Notes under the pieces: model-generated
Databases searched by the model: none
Seen by the model: the letters and a program-made list of their open reading frames with translations, nothing else
What the model was told of the DNA's origin: nothing
Made by a program: the position numbers and the translations under genes
In this document: positions 12,192 through 23,810 of the stretch, one piece after another
How the letters are laid out: each line of letters opens with the position of its first letter
Position numbering within the stretch: the first letter of the stretch is position 1
From: Isoetes taiwanensis
Taxonomy: Eukaryota; Streptophyta; Lycopodiopsida; Isoetales; Isoetaceae
NCBI GenBank assembly: GCA_021234155.1
Contig: JAJEKV010000113.1
Span: 2,340,325-2,404,324 of the forward strand
Direction of reading: 5' to 3'
Length of the DNA stretch: 64,000 nucleotides

Positions 12192-12788
12192 TTAATCTAC
12201 TTTCCACTCACCTATCGAGTCGGTGTCGACTACTTCGGTGACGAGCCGACCCTTGCATTGCTCCATGAATTGGAGGTACTGCTTCTCCAAATCTGATTGT
12301 AGTACCCACGTAGCGTCTTCCACAGGTAAATGCGTCCATTTCACTAGGTATTGGAGAAATTGGTATCTTCTTGTCTTCTTATAGGCCCTATCAAGAAGAA
12401 CCTCTGGAAAAATCTCAAGTTGATCGTCCATCATTTCCAGTAACTTTGGTGTCTCCAATACTTCCTCTGGATTAGGAGTGTGCCTCTTTAGGAGTCTTAC
12501 GTGGAAAACTCTATGGATCTTCAAGTGTGCTGGCAGCTCCAACTTATAGGATTGGTTACCTACTCTTTTGGTTATCCTGAGTGGTCCAGCCCACCTTGGA
12601 GCAAGCTTCTTGCAATTGTCGATGCAGAGCTTCAACCAACTTTGTCCCCTAATCGTCGATGCTGTAATCGTCGATGCTGTAATCGTCGATGCAGAGCTTC
12701 ATCTATGCTCTTCTGCCGGCTTCTTGCTGCTAGAAGATATTCTCATACTTCCTCCACCAACTGTTGCATGTCGACTAGCATCCGTTAA
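12192..12788 (-). pseudogene. Gypsy integrase C terminus with chromodomain
   Basis: The 147-codon frame at 12192-12635 begins in the integrase C-terminal GPY/F-like region (A-P-R-W-A-G-P-L-R-I, then H-L-K-I-H-R-V-F-H-V-R-L-L-K). It continues into a chromodomain (I-F-P-E-V-L-L-D-R, Y-L-V-K-W-T-H-L-P, then D-A-T-W-V). Chromodomains of this type target chromoviruses to modified histones. Upstream to 12788 a related frame (L-L-A-A-R-S-R-Q-K-S) continues with one stop. The catalytic core, reverse transcriptase and protease are absent. A 15-bp triplication (12651-12692) sits at the junction between these segments. Confidence 0.88.
12651..12692. repeat. 15-bp triplication inside pol remnant
   Basis: AATCGTCGATGCTGT at 12651-12665 and 12666-12680, with a third partial copy from 12681. 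The length keeps frame (5 codons per unit). Confidence 0.9.
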
Positions 12789-13391
12789 CGCCTTAAATAA
12801 GCATTACAGTCTTGGACCCCTGCATGATCCCTGCTGGACTTCCCTTAATGCATGCAATTATATTAATTACCTTAAATGGTAATATTTTTATATTAACATT
12901 ATAGTAGTATTGGATATATTGCGATCAACCTTACATGTATATACTTTATAGTTGCTATACTTATGACAAGATAGACAAATTCTTATTATATTTGTCAGAA
13001 CCCTATGAAGGTTACTTAAATGCCTTTGGAAGGAATTACATCCTTGCGAAGGTTTAACTACGAGTTTATGTAATTATTATCTTACTTTATCTCGATACTA
13101 AGATATCTACACAAGACAAAACTATCTATGCAGTTATTATGAACATATAATTTATCAACAAGACATTAAAGCTTATGATACATGCCCTCATGGAGTGCTA
13201 TCGATGCCCTGCATAATAGTATACTTAAGGTTATATAATTTATGTGATTATAAGGGGTTCACAACCCGGAATAATTTAATTAAGAGCTAGGCTACTAGCT
13301 CATTCCTAGGTGTGAATGCAGGCAATTGATCATGGCGTAAGAAAATCATGCTTTTCCCATGATGCATTCTATCTACATTTTAATGCAAAGC

Positions 13392-13505
13392 CTCTCCCCA
13401 CCTTAGTTGTCGCACCCGCTAAGGCTTGAATACATCCCCCCATTGAGCCGGCGTCGACTAATTTGGAGACGACTTGCCATTGTATTGCTTCCATTAATTC
13501 GCTCT
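13392..13505 (-). repeat. Second diverged copy of the chromodomain tail and purine tract
   Basis: The minus strand encodes a tail resembling the end of the 12192-12635 frame (M-E-A-I-Q-W-Q-V-V-S-K-L-V-D-A-G-S against M-E-Q-C-K-G-R-L-V-T-E-V-V-D-T-D-S). It is followed after a short gap by an AAGGTGGGGAGAG purine run at 13392-13404, and a further GTCGACTAATTTG echo occurs near 13630. The interior was therefore partly duplicated, or a second related element was recombined in. The rest of 12789-13842 is AT-rich and shows nothing else I can name. Confidence 0.55.
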
Positions 13506-13860
13506 CCCGCTTTGGTGCAATTGGCTATCGCGTCAATCTTGCATGCTGAAGGACACATGGACATTAAGCATCTATCCATCTTACGCTCCATGTGCTTTGG
13601 CTACTTGCGGAAGGAACTCTATTCGAAGGGTCGACTAATTTGATGACGATTCAACCCCTAAGATATAGGTAGGTTCAGTCCTAAGATTGAGCCCCCACTT
13701 TCTTCATAAGAAAATGGTCCTACACCTCAATGTATCCTATCCCCTCAATTGATGCTGTGATAACATCTCAGCTCTTCTATCTACCTTAAGAGGTTATATG
13801 CTTCTTATCTAACACCTTAAATTACTAGCCTTAGCTAACATACACTACAAAAATGTTGAG

Positions 13861-14219
13861 CCTTTTCGACGTCTATATCGACCTTTGAACGTCGATGCAT
13901 CGTCGATCATCGACGTTCAAAGGTCGACGGTAAACCTCTATATCGACTGAAGACCGTCGATCGTCGACCAAAAACCATCGAAATATGTGTCGAAATAGCG
14001 GCGTCGATGGTCGACGGTGAATCGTCGATCGTCGACGATTCGTGACGTGGCGATGCCACGGTGATGCCACGCTGGCCGTCCAGCGTCACCGCCCACTGAA
14101 CGTCGATCATCGACGTTGCGTGCCACGCTGGACGTGAGTGGCACGCTGGGCGGTGAGTGGCAAACCCACGCGCTACCATGCCAGATGGCGTGCCACGGTG
14201 GACGTCGATCATCGACGTC
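13861..14219. repeat. CACTA left subterminal repeat array
   Basis: Repeated AACGTCGATCATCGACGTT-type palindromes occur near 13888-13922, 14099-14117 and 14202-14219, together with shorter GTCGAC and CATCGAC half-motifs. Between them lies GC-rich filler with repeated GCCACGCTGG. An AT run begins at 14230. Confidence 0.85.
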
Positions 14220-16260
14220 TCTAAATATTAAAAAAAAAAATTTAAAAATTAAAAAAATTAAAAAATTTAATGGGTGCAATTTAAGACATATTAAGTTGTA
14301 AAGACTTCGAATTTTATTTATCAAATAAAATATTTGGAGAAAAATCTAATTAAAATCAACTAAAATCTAAATTAATCAATTAAAATCTAATTAAAATCTA
14401 AATTAATCAATTAAAGATCGTTCTTAAAATAGACTTAGGTATCAGAGGCGTACACGTAATCAAAATATAAAAAGTAGTGAGAAAATATACTTTCAAAATC
14501 ATATTCAACAAAAGTTAATGTATCATTGAACTACAAAATACGTAAAGTCTATTCACCACACTTGGAGTTGGAGAATAGCGAGACATAATATAAAAATCGA
14601 AGAGTTCAAGATGCGCTACCGTATGACCTCTCATCTTCCTCGTCGCCCTGCCATGAAAACATATCACGAAGCTTAAAGCTAAATACTCGCAAAGAATTAT
14701 GTAGTGAATAATACATACATCACCCTTTTCACCAAGAGCGTATCGGATGGCCGCCGCATTGCCCAATCGATTAGCCCTTTCACGATCATCTCTAGTCGCT
14801 GGGCGTTTAAGGATTGTTTGGCACAAGCTGTTAAAATTACTATAACTACCAGATCCAGTCATGTTGGTAGCATAGCGCTCCGATTCTGCGTCGTACCTTG
14901 CTGCCAAAGCTGCCTGAGTTGCCGCTACTCCTCTCGCTGACAATATGTTGGCCTTGCAAGACTGCAACACAACACAAGTCCTTAGTCCCTTTATATTAAT
15001 CTAGATATACGTCTGCGACTTGTGCTAAGCATTAGAGATGTACTACGAATGATGCTTCGTTCATCCAATGGGGTCGAGTCGCTTCTTCTATCGGGACTTT
15101 TTCCATATCAGCATGTTTTATCAGTCTCTTCTTCTGGTCGTGTCTGCACAACGTAAATCAAACATGAGTACGATATTGATCACGATTAAGAACAAGGGAA
15201 GGTAATACCTCATGGCTTTAACATTTGGGGCCATACCTACAAACCAAATTAAACTAATTTATCGACAATGCATAAAAAAATACAAAGAAAAAAAGGATTC
15301 GTGGATTACCCTAAATACATTAGCAAATAAATTTACAAGAGTAGTAGGTGAGCTTGGACCCGAAGCACTTAGTCCCCTCCACTCAAGGTGGAGTCGACCA
15401 TGCCCCTTGCCCAAGTCTCCCCAAGTTTTTTTAAACCTAAACAAAGCATTAAACTTAAACGTATTAAAAATAAATTCTTACCTGGAATAAGTACAAGGTG
15501 TTCGTTGTCGTTAAGCAAAAAGCAACGCATTTTGTTAGGAGTTATGCATGCAAAACAAGACATCCAATGGTTAGAAAAAAATATTAAACTAAGTAAGAAA
15601 CAAAACATTGCAAGGTCGTTCATCGACCTTGCATTAAAAAAAGAAAAAAACAAAAACAAAGGAAGCCGTCCTTCATCGACGAAGAAAAGAATAGAGGAAG
15701 AATCGAAGAGAAAAAACGAATGATGAAAAAGAATTCGAAGAAGAAGAATGGAGGAGGAGGAGGAGGAAGAAGAAGAAAAAGTGGAGGAGGATGATGAAGA
15801 AGAAATAGAAGAAGAAGAAATAGAGGAAGAGATGATGAGAGAAAGGGATGTGGTCGATTCGGAAAAGAATATAGAAGAGGGAGGGATTTGGAAGAAGGAA
15901 GAAGAAGCAAGAATTTGGAAGAGCAAAGAAGCAAGAATAAAAAAGGGCATGGAAGATATGAGGATAGAAACATTGGAAGGGATCAAAATGGAAAGGGGAT
16001 GGAAGAATTAACTAAAAGAGGCCAAGATTGATGAGAATTGGAAGAACAAACAACAAGAACATAAAGCCCTAAAACTTGGAAAAAAACAAGCATGGATTCA
16101 AAAAAAGAGATGGTTGATCCAAGCACATACCTTCTGGAGCTTGCTTGGCAAAGGAAATGGGCTTCAAGACCAATGGGCGCCAAAAATCGCCGGAATAAAC
16201 GCTCCTCCAAGTTTCTTGCTTGCTCGAAATAGGTCACGGGTTTTCCGCCCTGTTCCGGAA
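14220..16260 (-). other. CACTA interior with possible spliced coding tracts
   Basis: A minus-strand frame at 14515-14970 includes an Ala-rich hydrophilic stretch (A-A-T-Q-A-A-L-A-A-R-Y-D-A-E-S-E-R-Y) ending near a plausible donor (GG|GTGATG, about 14724). Another tract at about 15040-15150 reads K-K-R-L-I-K-H-A-D-M-E-K-V-P-I-E-E-A-T. Together they could be exons of a transposon-associated or captured gene, but I match neither to a family. The polypurine tract 15620-16015 lies here as well. Confidence 0.3.
15620..16015 (+). repeat. Polypurine tract encoding Glu/Lys-rich frame
   Basis: About 400 bases of almost pure A and G on the plus strand (GAGGAGGAGG, GAAGAAGAAG). The 87-codon frame at 15748-16011 is a by-product (long E runs). 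It is strand-asymmetric, could form triplex or G-rich structures, and is not evidence for a protein. Confidence 0.75.
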
Positions 16261-16261
16261 A

Positions 16262-16345
16262 TATTACAGTGCGACGTCGATAATCGACGTTCAGTATAAA
16301 CGTCGATGCTCGACGGATATACCGACAAAACGGTCAATATCGACG
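16262..16345. repeat. Internal block of CACTA subterminal motifs
   Basis: GCGACGTCGATAATCGACGTT and related GTCGATGCTCGACG and TATCGACGTTGG motifs sit in the middle of the element, 2.4 kb from the left end, followed by a long A run (16349-16379). A misplaced subterminal array suggests that an older CACTA end was engulfed or internally duplicated. Confidence 0.6.
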
Positions 16346-16624
16346 TTGGCAAAAAATTAAAAAAAAAAAAAAAAAAAAACTTAATTGTACCTACAAAGGT
16401 TCGAATTGAAGCAAAAACCCTGACATCCAAAACCCTAGCTGCTTCAAATATTCTTGTTGACGCAACAAGAGCTTGGCCGCTTCACATCTAGTTCTAGCAA
16501 GCATCCCAGGCGTCTTTGGAGCGATCTAAGGTTACATTTTGTATTTCCTTTCTCCGCAATCACTCCTTGTTCATTATCGTTCTTCGCCCCTTATTTGTAG
16601 CTCTTTCTAATGTGAGGATGCAGG

Positions 16625-16873
16625 ATGCCTCGCCCTACTATACGAATAACGCCATTGGAAAGACGTTTGAGTATGGTTGATCGTGTGCCGCCAGCCACCG
16701 CGAAATCCTCCGGGAACTATGCGATTCAAGAAGATGAAGCATTAGAGGAAATAGAAGACCAGCTAGAGCTGTTGAAGAAGAAGAGAGATGAATACAATAG
16801 CTTGCCCGATAATAATGCAATCGATTATTTGGAGAGAAGTTGGCAAATTATTTGCGGAGCTGAATTTCTTTGA
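16625..16873 (+). CDS. Short hydrophilic ORF in CACTA interior
   Basis: An 82-codon frame starting M-P-R-P-T-I-R-I-T-P, with a predicted coiled-coil or acidic middle (E-D-E-A-L-E-E-I-E-D-Q-L-E-L-L-K-K-K-R-D). It has no known domain. It follows a pyrimidine-rich TATTTCC... region and GTGAGGATGCAG, which could be an acceptor, so it might be an exon. Function unknown. Confidence 0.25.
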   Translation: MPRPTIRITPLERRLSMVDRVPPATAKSSGNYAIQEDEALEEIEDQLELLKKKRDEYNSLPDNNAIDYLERSWQIICGAEFL

Positions 16874-17659
16874 AGGCATTATTGGATGTCTTGACGACAT
16901 TGAGTGTGAGGGCTGTTCCCTCTTCCACCTTTGAGGCAACCTCACGATCTCGACATTTTTGCGTGATATTTGTACTCTAATCATAGTGTATTCAAGTTTA
17001 TTTAGATAAGTATTCGAGTGTACTCGAGCGACATTGGATAAGTATTTGAGAATATTTGAGTATTTTGTTCAAGTTTTGGATCTTTATAATCAGTTATCTT
17101 TTGTTCTAGCATTTCTTATACTTATATTCTCATATTCAATATAAGGATGTTATTGTTAGATAGGCTCTGGTCTTGGATTGAAGTGGGAATAGCAGCATCT
17201 CCTCTTGCATATGATTAAGCAGACTAATCTACATAGCATTGCAAAATCTGAAGATCCTATGCTCAAATCGGTCAATAAGGATTATCAATATAGAAATTTA
17301 AAATCCCAATTGGAATGTGCAATCTCACGGACATATCGACGAATTGGTTGCGCTCGATGGGGTCCGTCTCTTGGGGTAGGGTTATGAGCTAGAATTTAAC
17401 TCATGGCTTAGATAATGCTGAGATAGTTGATGACAATCAAAACCAAAGAGTAGAGAAAGAAAAGGATGGAGCAGATTCTTGCCTAGATGATGACAGTCAA
17501 AGCCAAGTATGTCAAGTATTGAAGATGGAGATAAGGGTGGAACGCCAAAATATTATTCTGTTGCATGGCTTAGATAAAGACAACATAAATGGTGTATATC
17601 CTAGTTCCTTTCTTTGGAGAAATTGACCGTGACATGGTCACTAAGCAGGCTGCATTGCA

Positions 17660-18815
17660 CAGGACGCTCGGGACAAGCTGCCTCCGGGTGGTTTTAAGGT
17701 TCCGTATTCTGGCGTCAACATCCTCCCTCTAGGCGAGGACACTGTGCAAGGTCCTGGACGGATCCGGAAAGGGCAAGGGTGCCGACACACCCGCCCCCCG
17801 TCCCGGCTGCCTGTTGCTGGGCAGCACCCTTTCCCAATTCGAACGAGTCCAAGCCTTGGTCCCCTGCATAATGCCGGCATTCTGAGTCCATTGGAATAGT
17901 CGGTTCGCAATTCTGGGGCGGGGAAGCTGCCCGTCCGTCGTCGAGGCCTTTGGGAGAGGACGTTCGGGGCAAGCTGCCTCCCTGTGGTTTTAAGGTTCCG
18001 TCTTCTGGCGTCAAGATCCTCCCTCTACGCAAGGACACGGTGCAAGGTCCTGGACGGATCCGGCAAGGGCAAGGGTGCCAACACACCCGCCCCCCCGTCC
18101 CGGCTGCCTGTTGTTGGGCGGCACCCTTCCCCAATTCGAACGAGTCCAGGACTTTGCGTGGAGGCCTCAAGGGAGGGTAGAGGCCATACCCCAAGAGACG
18201 GACCCCAAAAAAGTTCCCGAGGGAGCCCGTACTGCCACCGCTCCTCCGTGGAGCCGTACGCGAATGCCCGCCCTCCCGAAGCTCGGTTCGTCTATCTGGC
18301 CGTTGAATCCTCTTTTCAATGGCCCTGCTTCGAGCAGGTTCCAAAAAATTCAAGATCCGTCCGGCAGAGCTTGCCAAACCGCGAAGCGTGCTTTGGACGG
18401 TTGTGCGAAAATCCAAGGGTCTTGCCATTCGGGCAGCCAGGGGTCTCCGGAATGGCGATTCGACTTCGCCATTATGTCCGGAATGGCGGCATTACCCTAG
18501 TGACCAGGTTACACGGTCAATTTCTCCAAAGAAGGGAACACGAACGCCACACATGGCAGTATTCCACAGCCACCTCCCAAGCCAATTGACTACAGGAGTG
18601 CTGGATATGAGGCGCTTTGGAGCTTCTTGGAGATGGGGTGGTCTTCTGCCCGCAAAACTTGGTAACCTGCATAATGCCGGCGTTCTGAGTCCATTGGAAC
18701 AGTCGGTTCGCGATTCTGAGAAGGGGAAGCTGCCCGTCCGTCGTCGCGGCCTTTGGGGGAGGACGCTCGGGACAAGCTGCCTCCGGGTGGTTTTAAGGTT
18801 CCGTATTCTGCGGCG
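17660..18815. repeat. GC-rich internally duplicated block in CACTA
   Basis: About 1.15 kb, clearly richer in G+C than its neighbours. A unit of about 296 bases starting GACGYTCGGGRCAAGCTGCC occurs at 17660 and 17956 and partially at 18756. A second sub-block with CATAATGCCGGC and GAGTCCATTGGAA occurs at 17866 and 18668. Long overlapping open frames on both strands (such as 17715-18428 minus) follow from the composition. Its origin is unknown; a captured host fragment that was then tandemly duplicated is possible. Confidence 0.6.
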
Positions 18816-18828
18816 GCCAAAAACAACG

Positions 18829-19256
18829 TCGATCATCGACGTTCAACACCACGTAGGCATGCCACGCGGGCGACCACGTCGGCCTCGACCAAACCACACA
18901 TTCCACGTCATCTCGACACAACGTCGATCATCGACGTTCCACGCCACGCGCACAGCCACGCTGGCGCTGGGGGACCACGTAGGCATCGGCCAGGCCACGC
19001 ATGCCATGTCAACATCGACACAACGTCGATGATCGATGTTCCACGCCACGCGCACAGCCACGCGGCCGTCGGGCGACCAGGTAGGCATGCCACGAGGCCA
19101 AAGGCGACACGTCACTCCAACTGAGCGTCGATGATCGACGTTCAATGGTCACCGGTCGACGTTTGACTGGTCAACGTAGATGATCGACGTTGGCCGTCGA
19201 TTGTCGATCTGTTTAGGTCGATAATCGACGGACAAATGTCGATTATCTACGTTGGT
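18829..19256. repeat. CACTA right subterminal repeat array
   Basis: Palindromes of the AACGTCGATNATCGACGTT type lie near 18824-18843, 18920-18938, 19022-19041, 19126-19143 and 19170-19190. They are separated by about 85-105 bases of GC-rich filler with CCACGCGCACAGCCACG. The spacing is far more regular than on the left side. Confidence 0.85.
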
Positions 19257-19270
19257 CCCTTGTAGTGATA

Positions 19271-22200
19271 TTTAACCATCTACGATGGATGCAGCCATCA
19301 TGTTTAACATATCTATCCCTAAGTGATGAGTTACTGAATTATTAAAAACAATTCTAAATTGCAAGGTTTTATCATCATGACAATTCCTTTTGTCTCAAAA
19401 GACTATGTGATTAATGCACTTCTTATTTTTAGATATACCTTTCATGTAGTATTCTATTTTATATTCTAGAGATCCCCCTTTCTTAGTTATTTACTCTCTT
19501 GGAATATTCCTATCAATTGAATTGATGTCATCATAACAAGTTGGCCGGACTTGTTAGATTACTTCTTTTCATTTGGTTGGATTATTCCTTGGAGGTACTA
19601 GCTTTATACATGGTCAACAATTATCCTAGTAATGATTCCTTCTTAGCGAGGTGATCAATCTCACCAAGTGGTTTCAATATGTTGGATGTCTGTTAACAAT
19701 CATGTATAATTTTAGTTACTCCTATGCATTTCCATCCCAATCGTTGACGCTTAGCTCAACTTGGGGCAATCCCATCATGAGAAAAATATAGAATGCTTTC
19801 CAATCCCATTATGGATGTTATCATCCATAAGCCTATCCTACTTGACTCTATGATCGTAGCTCCTTAATCTTGCTCGCATATCATCCACTCGTTGCCTTCT
19901 TGAAGCAGCAAGGTTACATTATTTCGAGTTGCTTGTGACTCTGAGCTCCTCCTCGATGTAGAGGTCAACTTTCTTCATTAGAGACTTTACATTGCTGGTG
20001 GTTTTGATGGCGTAGTTGACCACTTGAAATCTTCTATGTTACTTCCCAAAAGCCTGAAGGTGGTTTCGATGAAAAACATCCTCCACATTGAATTCTTCAT
20101 CTTGGCGACTGAAGAATACCTTTAGGTATGATATTATTGTGCCAACTCCATCCTTCGAGTCCTGATGTTGACAAACAAGTGTTGAGGATGTTGCTCGCTT
20201 CATGCCTTCCAATTGTCCGGCATCTCTTTTCTTTGATCTGTTATACTGTGAGAGAGAGAGAGGGAATAACAAGGGGAAATATGCATGAAAGACATATAGA
20301 TTACAGTATTATGATTACAAATACTACAGGCCCCCTTGGTGTCTCCCCTCGAGGTGCACACGTACTCCCTGGCATTGTTGTCGATGTTCCTCCTAGTGCG
20401 CTGGTGTTGAAGATCTATATCCTCCTATTTGTACGTCAGCTCGTGCTCGATTGATAGACTCTTTGATATGTTTGAGCTCTCCAATGTCTATCGGCTGCAG
20501 CACAACTTGCTTCTGCTTCACATGCTAACTAAGATGTGATGGTCGTTGATGCTTCGGCGTTCCGGTCTGCTTCTTAATCTTGTTCTTGGGCAATCATTGC
20601 TTTCCCTTCACAACGTCTGAAGATCTTTGGAGGCACCTCATGAAGTTGTGCACAATTCCTTTGGCTAGACTCGTAAGGAGTTGTTCTCTTCATCAGTTGC
20701 CTTTCGAATCGTCGATCCTTGGGTTCGCGAAGTTGCATGCATTGTCGTAGCTTGGTGAGGTTTCGAGCTGATTCGTCGATGCTTTGGCTCTACTCTCCTA
20801 GTCGCTTCTCCATCGATCTTCTCATCTTACCTGTTTGATCTCCTCAATGTGATGTCTTAGACGTTGTCATGTTCTACGGTGCTATGTTGCCTTCTGGTCT
20901 TGTCGTACTTTCTAGTTGCACTTGATCACGCTCCACAGTTTTGAACCTCATGTTGATTGCTAGCACTTCTCCAGCCTCCTGTTTGTGGCCTTTGTCCCTC
21001 AATATATGTGCATCTTCCTGGCGAGTCAAGCCTCATGACTCTCCTCCGTGATTGGTTTGCTGTCGGGGATGATGTATTCTTATATCTGCGTAGCTTGACC
21101 CTTAAGTTGAAGAACTTTCTGCCCTAGATCTACTCTTGTCCTCGAATAGCCTGGCTATTGTCTTGAACTCTCTTTTTGCCAAAGGTGCTTTGGTTACTAT
21201 CCTTGTCATTAAGGTGTTGAATGCTTCTATCTTGGGCTTTGAGATCCCTCATGTCGAAGATAACTTTGGCTTCTTATCTTCTAATTGTTGGTAGGAGTAC
21301 TTGACGAAGCCATCACCTAGTTGTTGAATGAGCATAGTCATAACCCATCATTGTGAAGCCTTTCTTAAGTGTATATCCATCTGGCATGCATGTTACAACA
21401 CATCACCATATAAGGCAGGATTATGGTCGTCGAGAGGTTGCCTCCTCAATTGGCTCGTTGATGTCGGATCATCCCGAATAATTCCTTGGCATTTGTCTGC
21501 TTGAGGTCGTGGCCGCAGTTTTTGAAGATGTCTGGTCGTTCCTCCTTCTGTTGTTGAGGACACTCGTGTCATAAGGCCGTCAAGTGTTTCTGCTCCTAGA
21601 GGAGGTTGCATCCCGAAGATGTCGTCGTGCAAGACTGGTATTATCTCTCATCTTGATATTGTGCTGGACGAGCGATCTTCTACTTGAGGCCGCTTTTCGA
21701 AGTGTCTGGAGTCGAAGCTTGGCTTGGGCTCTGGTCGTCTCTCTCTTATATTTGCTCTTCCATTTGAACACTTCCTCTTGGCTATACCTGTGGTTCTTTG
21801 CTTCATCCTTTGGCAGTCGAAGTGATGGAGTTTCTTGATGCAAATGCTAAACCCTAAAACATGATCCTAAAATCATGTTTTGTACTGTGTGAGCACCTGA
21901 TACTTATGATAGACATATGTATAATTATATTGGGATTTTACTTCATCCACTTTTCTAATCTATAGAAGAACATATGCTTAAATGTTTATACTCCTTTAGG
22001 ATTTTCCCTCCTCCAATCACGTTTGATTCTACGATTTTGCTGCATCTTCCTCGTTCAGCTTGACTCCGGGGTTCCTTAACGTGTTGCGACTATAGTTGAC
22101 CTTCGTGTGTGATCTGAGGTCGTTATCCCAATTCGCGGAGAACGTTCCTCGATGTGAACCTTTGAGTTGAAAATGCCCCTCCTTAATGTATTTACCTGTC

Positions 22201-23577
22201 ATGTGGAGTGTCGTGACTGCTCAGCGTCCCTACATGCATTGTGTCGTTACAAGATTGAAGATGTGTAGTGCCATTGATCGCTTGAGCAGGATCACCTAGT
22301 TGTAACAGTCGGGCATTCTTGCATGTCTTCGAAGCTCTGAGATAGCGTTTGTCGGGTAAACAGTGTCATTTCTCGGCCGATTGAATTTCTGAGTGCAACT
22401 CCTATTGCTTGGACTTTGATTCGTTGTGAGATGCCTCTGCTATGCCTGGAAATGTGGTCGTCTCCATTGCACATGCCATCACTCCTCCTAGTTGCCTTTG
22501 AGTGGTCTGTGGTTGTTGGCTAGGTCGGCTCTTCCGTCCTTTGGGTCGGGTCCACTTGAGTCTTGAACTACTTGACTGAGGCATTGGAATCGTCCTTCCT
22601 TGGGTTTGCAGGCGTTTCTGGATCTGGAACTCTTGTTCGTACCGACTATCCTCCTCCTTGATCTTGCCCCTGATGCTGATATATGCCTTCAAGTCGGAGA
22701 TGTTCTTCCCCTGTTATGTGTCTCCTCTCCTTGCTCGATCATGATCCCCTATTTTTGAAATCGATGAAGTCATTATTGTCTTCTTACTAGGGCAAAGGAG
22801 CTGGGAGCTCGTCATGGTTGGACTTGGGTGTTTTGCAGTTATCTAGCGTCGTTGCGCCTTTTGTTGATGTTGCTTGACATTCACTTGAGTGGCTTGGCTG
22901 CGAGATCGTGATGGTCTTCCCTCTGGTTTGTTTGCGCTCCTATGTCGCTATGAATTGTCATTTCGAAGGAAGATTATACTCTTTAACCCTAACTCGTGAT
23001 GCTAATCTAGGCTTCCCCGTTCGACATACTCTTGCACCTTTATGTCTTCTTGCGTTCTCCCATTTGAACTCGTGTGCGTCGAGTCGGTGAAGGGGTTGAG
23101 ATCTTCTTTCCGCTGTGAGCTCGTGGATGTGGCAGTCCGGTGCTTGACAGTCGAGAAGGTTCTTCATGCAGATGATTAACGTATGTCTTCCATTCGATGA
23201 AGGTTGTTGATAGGCCAGTTGTGCCCTATATTACTCGCTTCGTTTGTAGAGGTGTTTGCCATAGTGCTTCCTCTCTTGGGTCTGCCTTTTCACTCTCCTC
23301 CCTTCTGTTGTCGGTACGTCGCCTGGGTCTTCAATGTCTTCAAAAAGTCATGCCCCTTACTCTTCTGTGGCTCTAACCTTGTACTCTAAAGGCTATTGCT
23401 TCTATTTCTAAACAAACCTTAGTTTAGAAGACAAAATTTAGGGTTTGAGGAATTTTGGTCATTTTAAGGTGGAATATAATATTTTTAGCCTAATTTGAGG
23501 TCATAAATGGATTCTAGACTCTTTAATGGTCCTATTGCAACAAATTTCAGGCGATTTGGAGCTATATAGCTTATGTT
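19271..23577 (-). other. Degraded gypsy interior, gag/pol not recognisable
   Basis: By position this 4.3 kb should hold gag and most of pol of the retroelement on the minus strand. Hydrophilic minus-strand tracts occur (20039-20272, 21393-21843, 22402-22692, 22958-23167), rich in Arg, Lys, Gln and Ser, which would suit a gag or linker. I see no zinc knuckle, protease DTG, reverse transcriptase YxDD or integrase DDE motif. Stops interrupt every frame. The plus strand has no convincing gene. Confidence 0.45.
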
Positions 23578-23699
23578 ATGCCAGCGATTCGACACCATCG
23601 GATCGCCATTCTGGGGAGAGACGAGACTATTTATATGCATCTTTCTCCCTTCACCCTTATCGGCGTCTTCTCATAGCAGTGTACGTGTGCCCCTTTTCC
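23578..23699 (+). repeat. Left 122-bp terminal inverted repeat
   Basis: Matches 25279-25400 in inverted orientation with three substitutions. Contains CATTCTGG at 23607-23614 and TATTTATA at 23628-23635. Confidence 0.9.
23628..23635 (+). promoter_or_regulatory. TATA-like box inside left TIR
   Basis: TATTTATA lies about 115 bases before an ATG-led exon-like tract at 23751. The mirror copy (25343-25350, minus strand) points inward from the other end, so transcription could converge. Confidence 0.4.
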
Positions 23700-23750
23700 A
23701 TCAGCTTTCCCATCGTCGACGTTGCTCCAATTTCTCTTGAGCGCCTCAGC

Positions 23751-23810
23751 ATGTTCGCTATCCTCGGTCTCCTGCTCCTCCTTTCCACTCTCGCCACTTT
23801 CCTCTGGCAG
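23751..23810 (+). CDS. Exon-like tract with hydrophobic leader and splice donor
   Basis: ATG at 23751 opens 20 codons: M-F-A-I-L-G, then five leucines, then S-T-L-A-T-F-L-W-Q. The tract is followed directly by CAG|GTACG, a good donor. It looks like a signal peptide or signal anchor exon preceded by the TIR promoter. The following 800 bases are T/C-rich like an intron. A later possible exon starts after CATCACAG (about 24572) and reads S-I-Y-N-V-L-E-Y-P-S-G-V-A-D-H, ending at 24673. No family recognised; a captured gene fragment is my inference. Confidence 0.35.

Larger units (their letters stand above)
13843..19267. mobile_element. CACTA (En/Spm) DNA transposon, 5425 bp
   Basis: The left end is CACTACAAAAATG (13843) and the right end is CCCTTGTAGTG (to 19267), both in the family-standard form. 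The flanking trinucleotides ATA (13840-13842) and ATA (19268-19270) are a perfect 3-bp target duplication. Both ends carry arrays of the palindromic motif GTCGATNATCGAC, matching the subterminal transposase-binding repeats of CACTA elements. The interior has only short uncertain open frames and no recognisable DDE transposase, so it looks non-autonomous. It is inserted in the gypsy interior. Confidence 0.92.

Noticed and set aside
15748-16011. Glu-rich 87-aa ORF
   Set aside because: Product of the polypurine tract; frames of this kind are open on one strand because purine codons exclude most stops.
17715-18428. 237-aa minus-strand ORF and its plus-strand counterparts in the CACTA element
   Set aside because: GC-rich repeated DNA with open frames on both strands; the peptide is itself internally duplicated and has no domain.
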